Shown here: one piece after another, positions 1 to 12,600 of the stretch
How the letters are laid out: the number at the start of each line of letters is the position of its first letter
Numbering within the stretch: the stretch's first letter is position 1
Notes under the pieces: model-generated
What the model was told of the DNA's origin: nothing
Seen by the model: the letters and a program-made list of their open reading frames with translations, nothing else
Database searches by the model: none
Translations under genes and position numbers: made by a program
Assembly (NCBI RefSeq): GCF_016086655.4
Contig: NC_052136.2
Span: 57,838,492-57,902,491 of the forward strand
Direction: 5' to 3'
DNA: 64,000 nt
Origin: Lepeophtheirus salmonis
Taxonomy: Eukaryota > Arthropoda > Copepoda > Siphonostomatoida > Caligidae

Positions 1-480
1 ACATTGGCATATCGTTTGATATATAAAAAAAATTCCAACGTAAATAAGGAGTTTTATCTTGAAGTTATGTGCCGCTTGCGAGAAGTAATGAAAAGAAAAC
101 GTCGTGAATTGTGGAAAAACAATTCATGGCTTTTGCATCAAGATAATGCCCCTGCTCACACTCATCTTTCATTGTGATATATTTTAGGCCCAAAAACAAC
201 ATCACAGCCACCATATTTACCGAGTTTGGTCCCATGTGACTTTTTCTTGTTCCTAAAATTGAAGAGACATATGAAAGAACGGAGATTTGCAACAATTGAT
301 GAGATAATGACTGCATTGCATGAAGAGCTCAAGGCTATGCCGAAAAGGGCTTATGAAAAGTGCTTTGAGGATAGGAAAAAGCGTTTAAATAAGTGTGTTG
401 TGCATAAATATTGATGAATAAATTAATATTTTTTCCTAAAAATACAAATTCACCTTACTTTTTGAACACATCTCGTATAT
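1..480 (+). mobile_element. mariner element, 3' part, cut by window start
   Basis: From about position 38 the plus strand encodes the C-terminal half of a mariner (DD34D) transposase, about 125 codons. It reads VNKEFYLEVMCRLRE, then the second catalytic Asp in LHQDNAPAHT and the third Asp in LVPCDFFLFLKLK, ending VVHKY-stop at 414. An in-frame TGA follows HLSL near 175 and nearby residues are lost, so it is inactive. The right terminus (CACCTTACTTTTTGAACACA, running to about 480) is the inverse of the left end of the elements at 6375 and 29754. The 5' part lies outside the window. Confidence 0.85.
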
Positions 481-651
481 ATATATATATAATATTTACA
501 TTTTGGGTTTATTTTGTTATGTTATTTTTTTCATTTGCACTATTACGTTATTTACAAAAAATTAATAATCGTATCTTAAAATATAAGTCGACCTTTATAG
601 TCTTTGATTATCGTCCTTGGTCGAAATAAACAAATATTCGTCCATACATTG

Positions 652-779
652 TGAGGGGCGTCAGAAGGATTATAATTTTTTTTTTTTTTTTTTTTGGGGG
701 AGGCTAGGTTGATTTTTTTAACCTTCATTAAATTTTTTCTTCCAAAGTGAATTTTTTTCCCTGTTTGCGGAAGCCCATG
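652..779. repeat. AT-rich CAGGGGCGTC-end element, short copy
   Basis: It starts GAGGGGCGTCAGAAGGATTA, runs through a T tract and a G-rich patch, and ends TGCGGAAGCCCATG. These ends match degraded versions of the family described at 54203-54842. Confidence 0.45.
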
Positions 780-3383
780 AGTGTAGACATGTAATTACGT
801 CTATTTTTTAAATTAAACTTTTTAGATGGACTTCATATATTGGCTAAATTTCTGTTAAAAACGAGGTACTTTGGTTTTTCGAAATTTCCTTTGAGTTCTA
901 AAAAAATAAAAATATAATCCAGCTTTTATAAAATAACTATTCTTTACAACAATGATGATTAGGACGAATCGAATACAGGTAAAAGGGATGTTCACATATA
1001 AAATTTCAATTAAGTAATTTTTACTATTTATGTGAGATCTTGTAAAAATCTTGGTTCAAGGTAATCCTAACTACTTTTTTATAGGATACATTTTTACAAA
1101 TTTTTACCTTTTATAAAGTCACACCTTATATGAGTGACTCATTCCTACACCAAAAGAATAATGAACAAAAACATTTTCTTCATGGTTCACCAAATTAAAT
1201 GTAGCCAAATGGATTGACTCATACTCCAAATCAAGGCACCATAAATTAAAAAAATTACAGATTGTCGCAATATTCATTTATTGTTAGCATGTAAAAAAAT
1301 TGAGTTACGAAAAAAAAAACAGGTTTTAAATGTTCATGACTCCAAAGATTTTTCCCAAAGAAAATATGGTATTGTCACAATCAAAAAATGCAAAAAGACA
1401 TACCAATAACCTCCACAGTCGAATGACTCATGAAATTACTCCAGAGTTGAACTTCAATCTTGAAAAAATATAACTAATTGATATATTTTTGCTTCTACTT
1501 TTCCCTGTCGTAAAGGTTTTTCACAGCAATTAACTTCATCCTTCATGGAATCCTTTTTTACTATGATGTGGTTATTCATTTTTTCAAATTTATCTCCATG
1601 GATTATTGTACTAGCATCTATGTATTTGTTGTCACTATGTAAATCAATAGCTTAATGGTATTTTTTATGATTTCTCTGAAAAAAGTAAATATTACATAAT
1701 AATAAAAAAATCTCTATTGAAAAAAATATACTCCCTATATCAGTTTAATGAATCGCAACTCCCCTATTCGTTAAATTATAATTTGTCTACTTCATCATTC
1801 CCATTTAAGAGAGATTACAAGTGAGTTTTATTTTGGTCAAAATTATTTATTTCTCTAAGGAATCTCAAGTTCAGCCATTCAGCAAAAGGTGTCACTCAAA
1901 AACATACTACTCCATTTCAAAATTGCTTTCTAAATATTATTATGATAACAAGATGTAGCCCCTATTGTGAATAAAGTAAACTAAATAGGTCAATAAACTA
2001 TCCGGGGAAGAATCGTACATGAAAAAATCTGATTATATTTTATTAAAAAATATAATATGACAAACATCGTTTATGCAAAAATAACAAAAAGGGAGAAAAA
2101 TCATGTCTGCAACTGGACTAGACGGGTTATATGTATATCCTGATATAATGAAATGAAATAATTATTTTAAAAAAAAAAAAAAAATCATTTTAACAAAGTT
2201 AACTCCTTACATTAGTAGTATTAATTTTGCTTAATGGGCATAGAGGAAAAAATAACGCCCAAAGGTTCGAGTTTATTTATTTAAAAAAAATTACTAGCAT
2301 TAAAAGTGAAAAAATGATATTGAAAGGATAGGAAATAATTGCCAAAAAGGATTATATACAAAGTTGAAAGCTGGGACATTATTTAATGATCTTACAAAGA
2401 AAACAATTAATTTAAGATTTTTTTATTTTAACAACCTATATAAACAGGGTTTCATTTAATTTCTTAACATAATATGCATCTACAAAATTTCACAGAAAGT
2501 ATATTTCATTTTCTTTTGTAAGATGATTAAGTCAAAAAGAATTACAAGAAGGAACAATCGAAATACAAATGTACATTGACATCAGAAACATCAAAACATT
2601 TCATTTAAGATTATAGCAACATATTTTTTTTTTATGTTTTACAATAGTGGAAGCTCTAAACTGCTAAGCAAAAAAAAAAAATCAAATCTTAATAATGCAG
2701 CTTAATCAATTAGAAACTATCATGCCAATCAACTAAAAAAATTAAGGATAATTATAAAAAGCATACGATTATTAATGTATAAGATATATATATACATAGT
2801 AGGTATATAAATGACTAACAAAAAAGTAAGAAAATTCAAGTCTTGGCACATGTTTTTTTTTCATGAATTGATTGTATTTTAAAATAAAATAAAATTTAAC
2901 ACCGTAAAGAGGTTTCCCCATTCTCTGGCATACTTATATTTCCAGGCTAATAGTAGCAATTAAAAGAGAAATTGAATAGTTGCGATTGATCGATATATAA
3001 ATATAAATGAGAATTAATTAGTAACTCCTCAGTTTGATACTAGATTATAATTATTAGAGCTTCCAATAAACGTTAGATTTTTCGATCAATTTGTGCAAAT
3101 ATACGAATAATAATGATAACGATAATATTTAAAATTCAAATTAATAAAGCTACATAGGACAACATATGACTATGCAAGATGATATCCTTGAATAACAGAA
3201 AACATCGATAGTAATTATATCAAACAAAAACTGAAGTTAACATAATATCATTTCCTTTATATAAAAAAAGATGCGATCTACATTTTAATAAAAAAACACT
3301 TCTCTCGAACAAGCAACAAGTAGAAAAAAAAGTCTATATGACTATAGATATGTGTGTCATCAATAGAAAGATTATTCCACCTC
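780..3383. other. 3' flank of the amphiphysin gene, no gene seen
   Basis: AT-rich sequence with short homopolymer runs and TA-rich stretches. No open frame of protein-like composition and no recognisable transposon. It should contain the 3' UTR and cleavage site of the amphiphysin gene just below 3384. Confidence 0.5.
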
Positions 3384-3667
3384 TTACATGGGTCGAGTGA
3401 AATTGGCAGGAAACATCCCCTTGGATCCATCCTTATCCTTATACCCCATTAGCCATCCTTCCTCCTATAATTAAAAAAAAAATGTTAAGAGACAATCGAG
3501 TATATAAAAACATCTATTATTTACTTGTTCTTCTGGATCTTCATACTCTACAACATTAATCAATTCTCCTTCTTCAAACGTCAATTCATCCACATCTTCT
3601 GCTTGATACTTATAACTTGCTTTGACTCTATAAAGAACACCGTCAGGCAAATTTTCCGTTGTTGCTC
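3384..3667 (-). CDS. Amph: Amphiphysin exons 10-11 (C-terminal SH3 domain)
   Basis: Exon 10 (3525-3667) carries the SH3 start with the ALYDY-equivalent ASYKY (residues 346-350) and the acidic RT loop AEDVDELTFEEGELI. Exon 11 (3384-3464) carries the ligand-binding Trp381 (EEGWLMGY) and the PANF motif at 396-399. The protein ends TRPM four residues after PANF, as is usual in this family. The intron between them is 60 bp. No canonical poly(A) signal is obvious just downstream; an ATTAAA on the minus strand near 3283 is a weak candidate. Confidence 0.95.
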
Positions 3668-6600
3668 CTATACGAATAAAAAGAACGAAACAATTACTAA
3701 CTAACTACTCACTAAACCTATTGATATTTTAAACTTTGGGAAGACTAATTAATTAATTATTAGATATATTAACAAAATTAGGGAATACAATTTTCAAATA
3801 AGATATATGATATAATATAAGTAACACTAAAACAGACAAATCTAATTACTTAAGAAAAATCTCAATAATATGTATAAAATTATGAATTAAGAATATTATT
3901 GAATAAGGACTTTAAGATATTTAACAAAGTATTTACAGTATATTAGGTTAATGGAATCACTGAAGATTTAAAAAATTGAATATGGAAGGATTATAGGAAT
4001 ACGGAAAAAGATGGCTTGACTTTTTGAATGTAGGGACTACTTAAAAGTACCTAAAAATGTACCAGTTTCAGAGTAATAATGATAATTATATATATAGTTT
4101 ATAAAGGAAAAGGAAATGTATGTTAATCATGTTACCTTCCGGTACTGCAAATCTCCCCGAAGGTGTTCCATTTGTACTGGGAGGAGATGTACCATTAATA
4201 TTAATAGAGCTACTGGAGTTATTGTTGCTGTTTACTGCCTCATAGTCCTTAATCGAGTTTTGTTTTTCCGTTGTTATTCCGTTGTTCGTAACTAAATCAA
4301 GGTTATAGGGATTTTATATTTAAAGGATTGTTCAAATAAATCCGTTTTTATAGATAAACAAAAATAAGGTTAATGTATAATAAAAATATAATATGTACAA
4401 TCTTTTGAATCTCTAGAAGATTCAATTTTACGAAAAAAAAGTTGTACAGAAAGAAACGAATAAAAGGATCTTAAAAACGTAAAAAAAATTGTAAAATATT
4501 TAGGTAATACAAAAATAATCTTAGTTGATTGAAAATAAAGAACCACGAACAAGTTAAAGATAATAATTTGATTAGTTCATAATGGGAAATGTTAGTAAAA
4601 ACTTTTTTTATTTAGATAAATAATATTTTAAAAGTTCGTTTACAAGGACTAATGAGTTATTGAAAATATCTATCAATTTCTTAGTAATTATTACCACTAG
4701 GTAAAAAAAAATACTATTATCAATTATACCCTTTATACTTTACCTTTAGGAGGACCACTGATCCTGAAAGTAAAGAAATGGATGATGTATTAGTTCTTAT
4801 TTCATAATCCTTAGCCTGTTATAAAGAGCAAAGTTCATTTTTGTTCAATTTCAAAAAAATTGTAACGTTAGATCAAAATAAAAGTTAGGAACAACTAATT
4901 TAATTGTCTAATAGTAATATTTCAGACATACGTGGAGTTAGAAGTCGGTGTAGTCGCAGCAGAGATGGAATGAGGAAGAGTGAGACCCTGAGGTTTAGGT
5001 ATTACTTTTTTAGGCAATGTTCCTCTTTGAACTTCTTTTGCAAGTTTATCAGCTATTACTTCAAAGTCAGTGTATACCTATAATTCAATACATTTACAAA
5101 AAATTATTGGCAATTAAAGAAGAAAATACCTTCGAAGTTTCCGAATGAAAAACTTCCTCCGCTGCAAATATCGTTTGCATATTTGTAACTAAAAATATAA
5201 GTCTAGAGTCAAACAATGCAGGAAGCTCATCTAACAATTCAGTATTCAGAATTTCGTAGGTTCGTCTAGCTATTTCCATTTGTTCTTTACTCCTAAATAA
5301 ATATAGATATAGTATAAATTAATTATTTGTGCTGTTTAGAGATGGGTAATTAAAATATATACATATTTTTATTAAGCTAAGCTTTCCAGTAAAATCTCAT
5401 TTTAAAGGTTAATCTTGACGTCATTTACACATAAATTTATTACCAGTTTGTAAATAAAAGAAAGGACTACTCACTTTGCAAATTTTGCCTCATTTCTACT
5501 GGGATTAGCCTGCTGTTGCTGAACATTATGTCTTTCCTTATCGTAGTCAATCAGTTTTCTTGCACGTTTGTCAATTTTTTTCTAAGATCAAAAAAGAATT
5601 AATAAACACATTTAAAAAGTAAGATATATTACTCATTTCGTACCCTCATTTCCGGGAATTGGCTTTGATATGTATTGAGAGGTATAAGAACTTGATCTGA
5701 GAGCTTATGCACTAAATCTGTCCAGAGCATTTCAGAATTTTGCGCCTGAAAAGAGTATAAAGGTCAATAAATCCCGAAAGGAATAAATAATTAAAGTGAC
5801 TACTTGAACATTAAGAGCATCCCGTCCAACCCATTCGTGTTCATAGACATCATAAAGCGTTTCCATGAGAACCTTGTTGGCAGCATGTGTAGCTAGTAAT
5901 AGAGACCTTAGAACTTAAAGCTTCAAAATATCAGGAATAAAAACTCACCTTTAACACATCGAATATAATTTGAGATGTCTTTATGGAGACGACTTGCGAA
6001 ATTTTGTTGAAGATTGAAGTTCCTGAGATGTTCCTCAAAATAGTCATCCGTTGTTCGATCAGCTTTTCCAAGATTTTGAAGGATCTAAAAAAAAAATATT
6101 ATGTTATATTTTCTGTATGAATATATATATTTTTGAAAAAAAAATATTAGATGAATTACACACATATGTATATATTTTGTAGAAATCTACTTCTGATGAG
6201 AAATTCGATCTCTCAGGTGATTATAAATTAAAATATTTTATATTTTTACCAGATAAAATATATGATATGATGTTTTATCAAAAGATAAAACAAATATCCG
6301 TAAAGGAAGAAGAACAATACATTTTTGATTTGATATCAATGTAGAGTTTCTAAATCTAAGATATGTATTTTTTATACGAGGTGTGTTCAAAAAGCTTTGT
6401 ATTTTTTATTGATAAAAATATTTATATATTTGTTTATTCATCAATATTTATGAGTATCCCCTTCCAAGTAATTCCCCTCAGATACAACCGATATTTTAAT
6501 ATCATCAGCAACTAATGTGTTAGTGATTCCACAGTTTTCAAAAGGAATGTTCTTCATTGCCTCAACGTTTTCATCAGTTGTTGACGTGCTTGGATGTCCA

Positions 6601-9600
6601 GAGCGAGGCTCGTCATTGGCATCTTCCTGGCCATCTTGGAAGAGTTTGTCCATCTTGTAATCATTTTATTACTCAGAACAGTTTCCCCGTATACCATTGT
6701 CAACTTTTCAAGTACATATTTTGGAGCACTTCATTTCATTTTCATTTTTTTTTAAACTCAAGATTTGAAGCAGATAATTTGATCGATGTTTTTCATTAGC
6801 AAAAAAACCGCAAAAAAAAAAAAATACTTATAACCGTTATGCCTCTCACAAACAAAACTAAACATATTATATAGCTGAAACAGTAAATATATGTTCGTGG
6901 CAAGTGCAGTAACATAAAAAAATCGAGCATATTAAATGTACCTTGCAATTTGAAAAGTCATTTTACTTATTGAATACACCTCGTATATTTATGGAGGTAT
7001 GTATTTTACAAACTCATTTTAAAATACATTAAAGTCATAGAGGCGTTTTACAATTATTTTATTGAGAGTCTTATATACATAGGAAGGTATTAAATTTATG
7101 AGTCGGTACAAACCTATTGTTTCCTATTTTTATTTTTTTTTGGTTTCGGTCTATTTAGTATTTTTTAGACCGATTCAAAACGATAATTTGATAGAGACTG
7201 CCGATCAAAATTTTTGAAAGTGACAACCATAGGCTAAAAAAAGACTGTAGAAATTCATTTTAAAAACAATTCACAATTGATTTCATAATGTCAGTTTCCT
7301 CATATTTTGGGAGTGTAAACGTGAACGAAGAAGTTCTCAAATTTAAAATATTATGTCTACATTGGAGGGGGAGAAAAGGACAAACATACACACACAAAAA
7401 AAAGTGGAAATAATTTTCTTTCCTCCAAATAATTCACCATCAATGAGCTTCTTCATTTTGAAAAGGAAAATTCTCGAGGTTTGAAAATTATATCTAATCC
7501 TTAATCCTCTAACTTCTTATATTATCTTAGCGACTTGACGTCTTAAAAAAATGGAAGGAGCGCGACCGATCTCAATCGAACTTCTTTGCTAATAGGTCTG
7601 TCCAAAAAAACTATTAGCTTTCTTGGATCGTTCAAGATTTTTGAGACTGTATTGCAACACTAGTATGAAAATTGTTTGAACATAACTATTAAATAAATCA
7701 CTGAGAAAGCCGATCCTGTTTTCTAACTCATTGGCTATAGAGAACGTATTCATTCACGGATAAATGTATGAAAAGATGAAAGGTGATCTCTCAAATCTCA
7801 AATAATAAAGGAATATCTGAATTAATTTGAGCACCCTTTTTGACACCGTATTATCCAAGTAAGTATATGACTTTGTTAGTAAAGAACAAAAGAGTATAAC
7901 CTGGCTTACTCCTTGATAATTATTCATCCAATTCAACTAACTAAGCAAGCCAATGACTCAAAAATAATCGACAAATATAAAAATATATATACATAATAAA
8001 CTTTTATCGATAATAAATGTTCTATTCAATAAATTTATTGATAATGGGAGCAAAGTTCTCTTAATTTGTTTTATTCATGTAACAATGCATTATCAGTCAA
8101 GGTGACCTTGTGTTAAAGCAATGTACATGCATATAAATTTAAATACATCCAAGAGTTTCAAGACACAAATACATTATTTACATCGAAAAATATAATTTTA
8201 CACAATATGGGGCATTATGTAATATTGCAGAATAGCTTTTAAAAAAAAATATTTATGTGACTTATTACATTGTACTTTAAGAAAAAGTTGAAAGTACATA
8301 CATTTCCGACGTTCCCTTTGGCCAATTAAAAACTTTTATTCATATAGAACATTATTATTCAAATGTCATATTATACCATTGGAATATCTCTTAACTTACC
8401 AAAACACGTCATGAATTTATTTTTTAAATAAATCTTTATTATTTGACTCATCAAATAACTAAAGAGGTCATAGACACAAAGTAGCAATTGAGTAATGAAA
8501 TTATTGGCAGTCTTCCCACTAAAAAGGAATTCTATATACGTACCTTAGACAAATTTTATAAGTTTGTAATTAAGTATCAAGGTAACTCCAATTCAAAACA
8601 AAATAAAATGATAAATCAATCAAAACAATGATTTAAAATTCCTCTCAGGGTAAAAGTTAATAAAATTGCAGCATGGAAAATAAATTGAATTATTGAAAAA
8701 TGAAAAACAGTTGTAATATGTATTTTGATATATCTTTGGATCATTGATGATTTGATCTACATATGTGGATATGGATTAAGCATGATTCAAGAATTTAACG
8801 TTAGACTTAAAATGTATCAAATTACAATTATATTTATTTATTGAAAGATTACAAAGATTTGGAATCAGTTTAGGGGATTTATGCTCATATGATTATGAAC
8901 TACATATTTCAAATTACTCTTACGACATTAAATTCATTATCAAGATGGTAAAATATATTCAACTTCGTCAAAAGAAATTAAAAATAAAAGACCTTAAGCT
9001 ACTCTAAAAGCCAGATTTAATGTTGATCCTACTCAAAAAGAATATTACAGATTTTTTATTGTATTCAAAACTCAGGATTTAATTCAAAGTTGTAACTTAG
9101 AAGAGTTGATATATTATACACGAAGTGATCTTTTTTGTTTCTATCAATAAAGAGATAAACAGGTTCGAGAGCGATTTCTATTTTCGGTTCGGTCTTAGGG
9201 GATTTTTTTATAAATGGATTTAAACCGATATTTTGATCCAGACAAAGAGGTGAATCCGTAGATCGAAATTTTATTTTCTATAAAAAGAACCATAACTTAA
9301 TTGTTTTGTGATTTTTTGAGACCGGTACATAATTAGTTAAAATTATAATGATCCTAAACCGGTCTAAGATTAAAGGACTGAAACCCAACACCAGTGCAGA
9401 GTAAATTATTCCCAACAGTTGGACTCTCAGGGGCTTCCACAGGGGGTGGGCTGGAATTCTAAAATCAATTTTTTTTTTTTGCTTTTTACCAGAAAATTTA
9501 AAAAAAATTAATATTTGAAATTTTTTCGAATGAATTTAATTTATTGTGAATATCAGTGGAATTTTTTTAAAAATTTCACACATATATTAATTTTTTTCGA

Positions 9601-12600
9601 AAAAAATCTACCCCCCCCGATATAATCATGCGGACACTTCCACAAGATGTATTCCAACAGAGTTTTATCGATCAACGTTCAAAACACAAACAATAAGGGT
9701 CAAAAATTGACAGATCGACATTTGACTAATACTGTACAAAGTAAACAGATGTATAATGCTGGGTAATATTTGTGGTTAATTGTTGAAAATATTTAGATCC
9801 ATTTTATCTTTTATATCTCTTGAAGAAAACATATTTACAACATTAGCACCATTTGCATATTATCAGTCCAGCATGAACATAGACTAAATATATATAAATA
9901 TAATTATTATTCATAAAACTTCCGGTATCAATTTAAAAATTATATATGTAATTGCTTTTAAATAATACATTTTCGAAATTATAGGAGTGTTCATACAAAG
10001 AAGAAAGAAAATAATATATCAACATATATAACTTAGAGATTAGCAAGGCATTAATGTTTCATTTTAATGAAAAAATTTAAAAAAAAAAACTATTGCAAAC
10101 ATGTTTATTTTGGCATATATGTATATGAAGACTCCCCTTGAAATAATTTCCAATTTATTAATAACTCAAAATTTGGTGTTATCGCGAAGTGATAAACATA
10201 TCACAATGCAGGGCTGCCCTTAGCTACTTCGGAGCTCAATGCTAAACAGATTGCTAGGAACAATCCAGGATCTAAATAATAATTAATGTTTGAGGTTAGG
10301 GGCGGTTTTAGCGTGAGCGGGACAAGGATAAAATGTAAAAGGATCTTCACTTTCTCATAAATTAAAATGCGTTATCTTTTTCCTGGGACAGTATCAGCCT
10401 AAGGCCGACCATGTGTTATTGTTTTCTTAACCTTTTCTTCAAAAAACATTAAACGTATCCATGCACGTAAGTACATAGAGAGTACATGAGATTATATCGT
10501 ACCTGAATTCACAATATGCTCCTATATTTAATGAAGTTTACGTACAGATGAAACTACCAATTGTTTTGATTTATCAAAATTTGAATTACTTTATAAAATT
10601 GATTGAAAAAAAGTGTTACCAACTCAAATGCCCTAATTTATTTGAACAAAATAAATATTGAGAAATGCAAGTATAATTATCAGAATGGTGCATTCAGTGA
10701 ATATGATTAAGTTGGGGATGTAAATTAGTTATTTGCTGAGATAAAAAAATATACAAAAACATGGAGAAAAAAATGAAGTGGCAAAATGATTTAAATTAAA
10801 TTATTAGATCCTATTTATCTTTTTTCAAAATCGCATAACCATAGTTATATATAATATACTATAGACATTTTGTGAAAATTTTAAGGTTCCAATATTGTAT
10901 TAGAGGCAGAGTCGTAGTAGTGGGATCGAAATAGTGAGCATATACATTGATAAATAACAATTAGAATGCATTTTTGGAAAGTTTTCATTGACTTACTAAA
11001 TAATTAAAAATAAACCCTTCTTGTCAAATAAATTTTCCTTTCAGACCAAGGACAACTGAGATGAAGACCAAAAGAAATCGTAAGTCAGCTTCTTGACACA
11101 TTTATGAGTTATCACAAGATCTCTCGCATAGTCCTCTGCTCCAAGGGGCTCATTATCAAAATTAAAAAGCTGAAGGACGGCTACAAGATAGAACTAGGAA
11201 CTCAAAAGTAGTGTGAATCCAACTTGGGGATTGTTTGGCCGTAGTCAATGTGACCTCCAGTCTCATCAAACTACAACCCCCTTGATTATGGGATCTAGGG
11301 GGCTATCAAGAGGAAGTTGTGTGCCACCTCACATGTGAAATTGGATACCCTTAGGCTGCAATGATGAAGGAGTGGGGTGGCATATCTGAGGAATCTGTGA
11401 AGAAGTCCTGCAAGGCCTTCAGGCCTAGTCTCGATGCCACAGTGGAGGCAAAGGGTGGCCAGTTTATAAAGTATCATTGTACATATTACTACTTGTACTT
11501 TTTGAGAATCTTGATACATCTTGGAAAAATTTGTTTCCAGTGTTTCTCAAACCTTTTATCCCAGGCCACATTAATGAGATAATTAAACTCATAGGGTGCA
11601 CCATTGAAGTAAAAAATTCTTTATATAACGAAGACATACATTTTAATGCACACTTGGTTTATTCTCCTGATCGCACCATTTGGGTAACCCTACTTAATAT
11701 ATCAGTGTTTCTCAAGAGCTGGGTTGCAAAGAGTTGATAAACAATATAAATAATTTATTGATGCTATCTCCTGGGCGTTAATAAAGAACTATCCCAGACT
11801 CAATTAAAAAGAAAAAAGGAGGGTAATGTGACGACAATCTCTAGATGAATGTGCATTACGTTCACATTACCTACCCCTGACTACCCTAATTTTTATGACA
11901 TATATATATATATATATAATCATTTTATTTATATTAATGAACATAGATTTTTGTTTTAAATAAATAAATCTCAAGAGAATGTTAGAAATGTTAACATGCG
12001 ATTTAATTTAATTAGCATAATACTTATTGCTAATACCAACTGGTCTCCCCATGGTCATTAAGATGCAGATACTTTTTATCGTCCTTCAAACCAAGCTATA
12101 TTTCATTTAGAGATTCGCCGAATTTTGGTCAGTTCTGATAACTGGTATAAATACGTCGATCAGTATCACCTGATAGCAAAATTTATTTACTTTGACGTAG
12201 ATAATTGTCAAATCGAAAGACTATGTAACTGCTCCTCATTGATCAGTACACCCCTAGTTGGAGGTTAGGGATTTAGGAATGGTATTGGAATGGGTGCTAA
12301 GTAGATATATCAGAGCAATCCATAAGGTTACCATATTTATATTTCCAAAAGAGGGGATGCTTGGTCCGATCAATCTCGGTTTTAGAAAGGGGTGAACAAT
12401 TTAAAATTAATAACTTTAAGAAATATATTTTCAATACTTCTTGTTTGTTATTTATATATATATATTGTAGCTTAAATTTTATTTTTTCATATACAGATTT
12501 TTAACATACGCCATTTGCCTCTTTATAAAATTAAAAATTTCACGAATTTAAAAAAAAATGTCTATGTACAAAATCTAAAAAAAGATGTCCGGGGAAATAA

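Noticed and set aside
11901..11918. TA runs here and at 22918, 22305 and 62697, considered as CRISPR-like or satellite arrays
   Set aside because: They are simple dinucleotide microsatellites, several of them inside the AT-rich element family.
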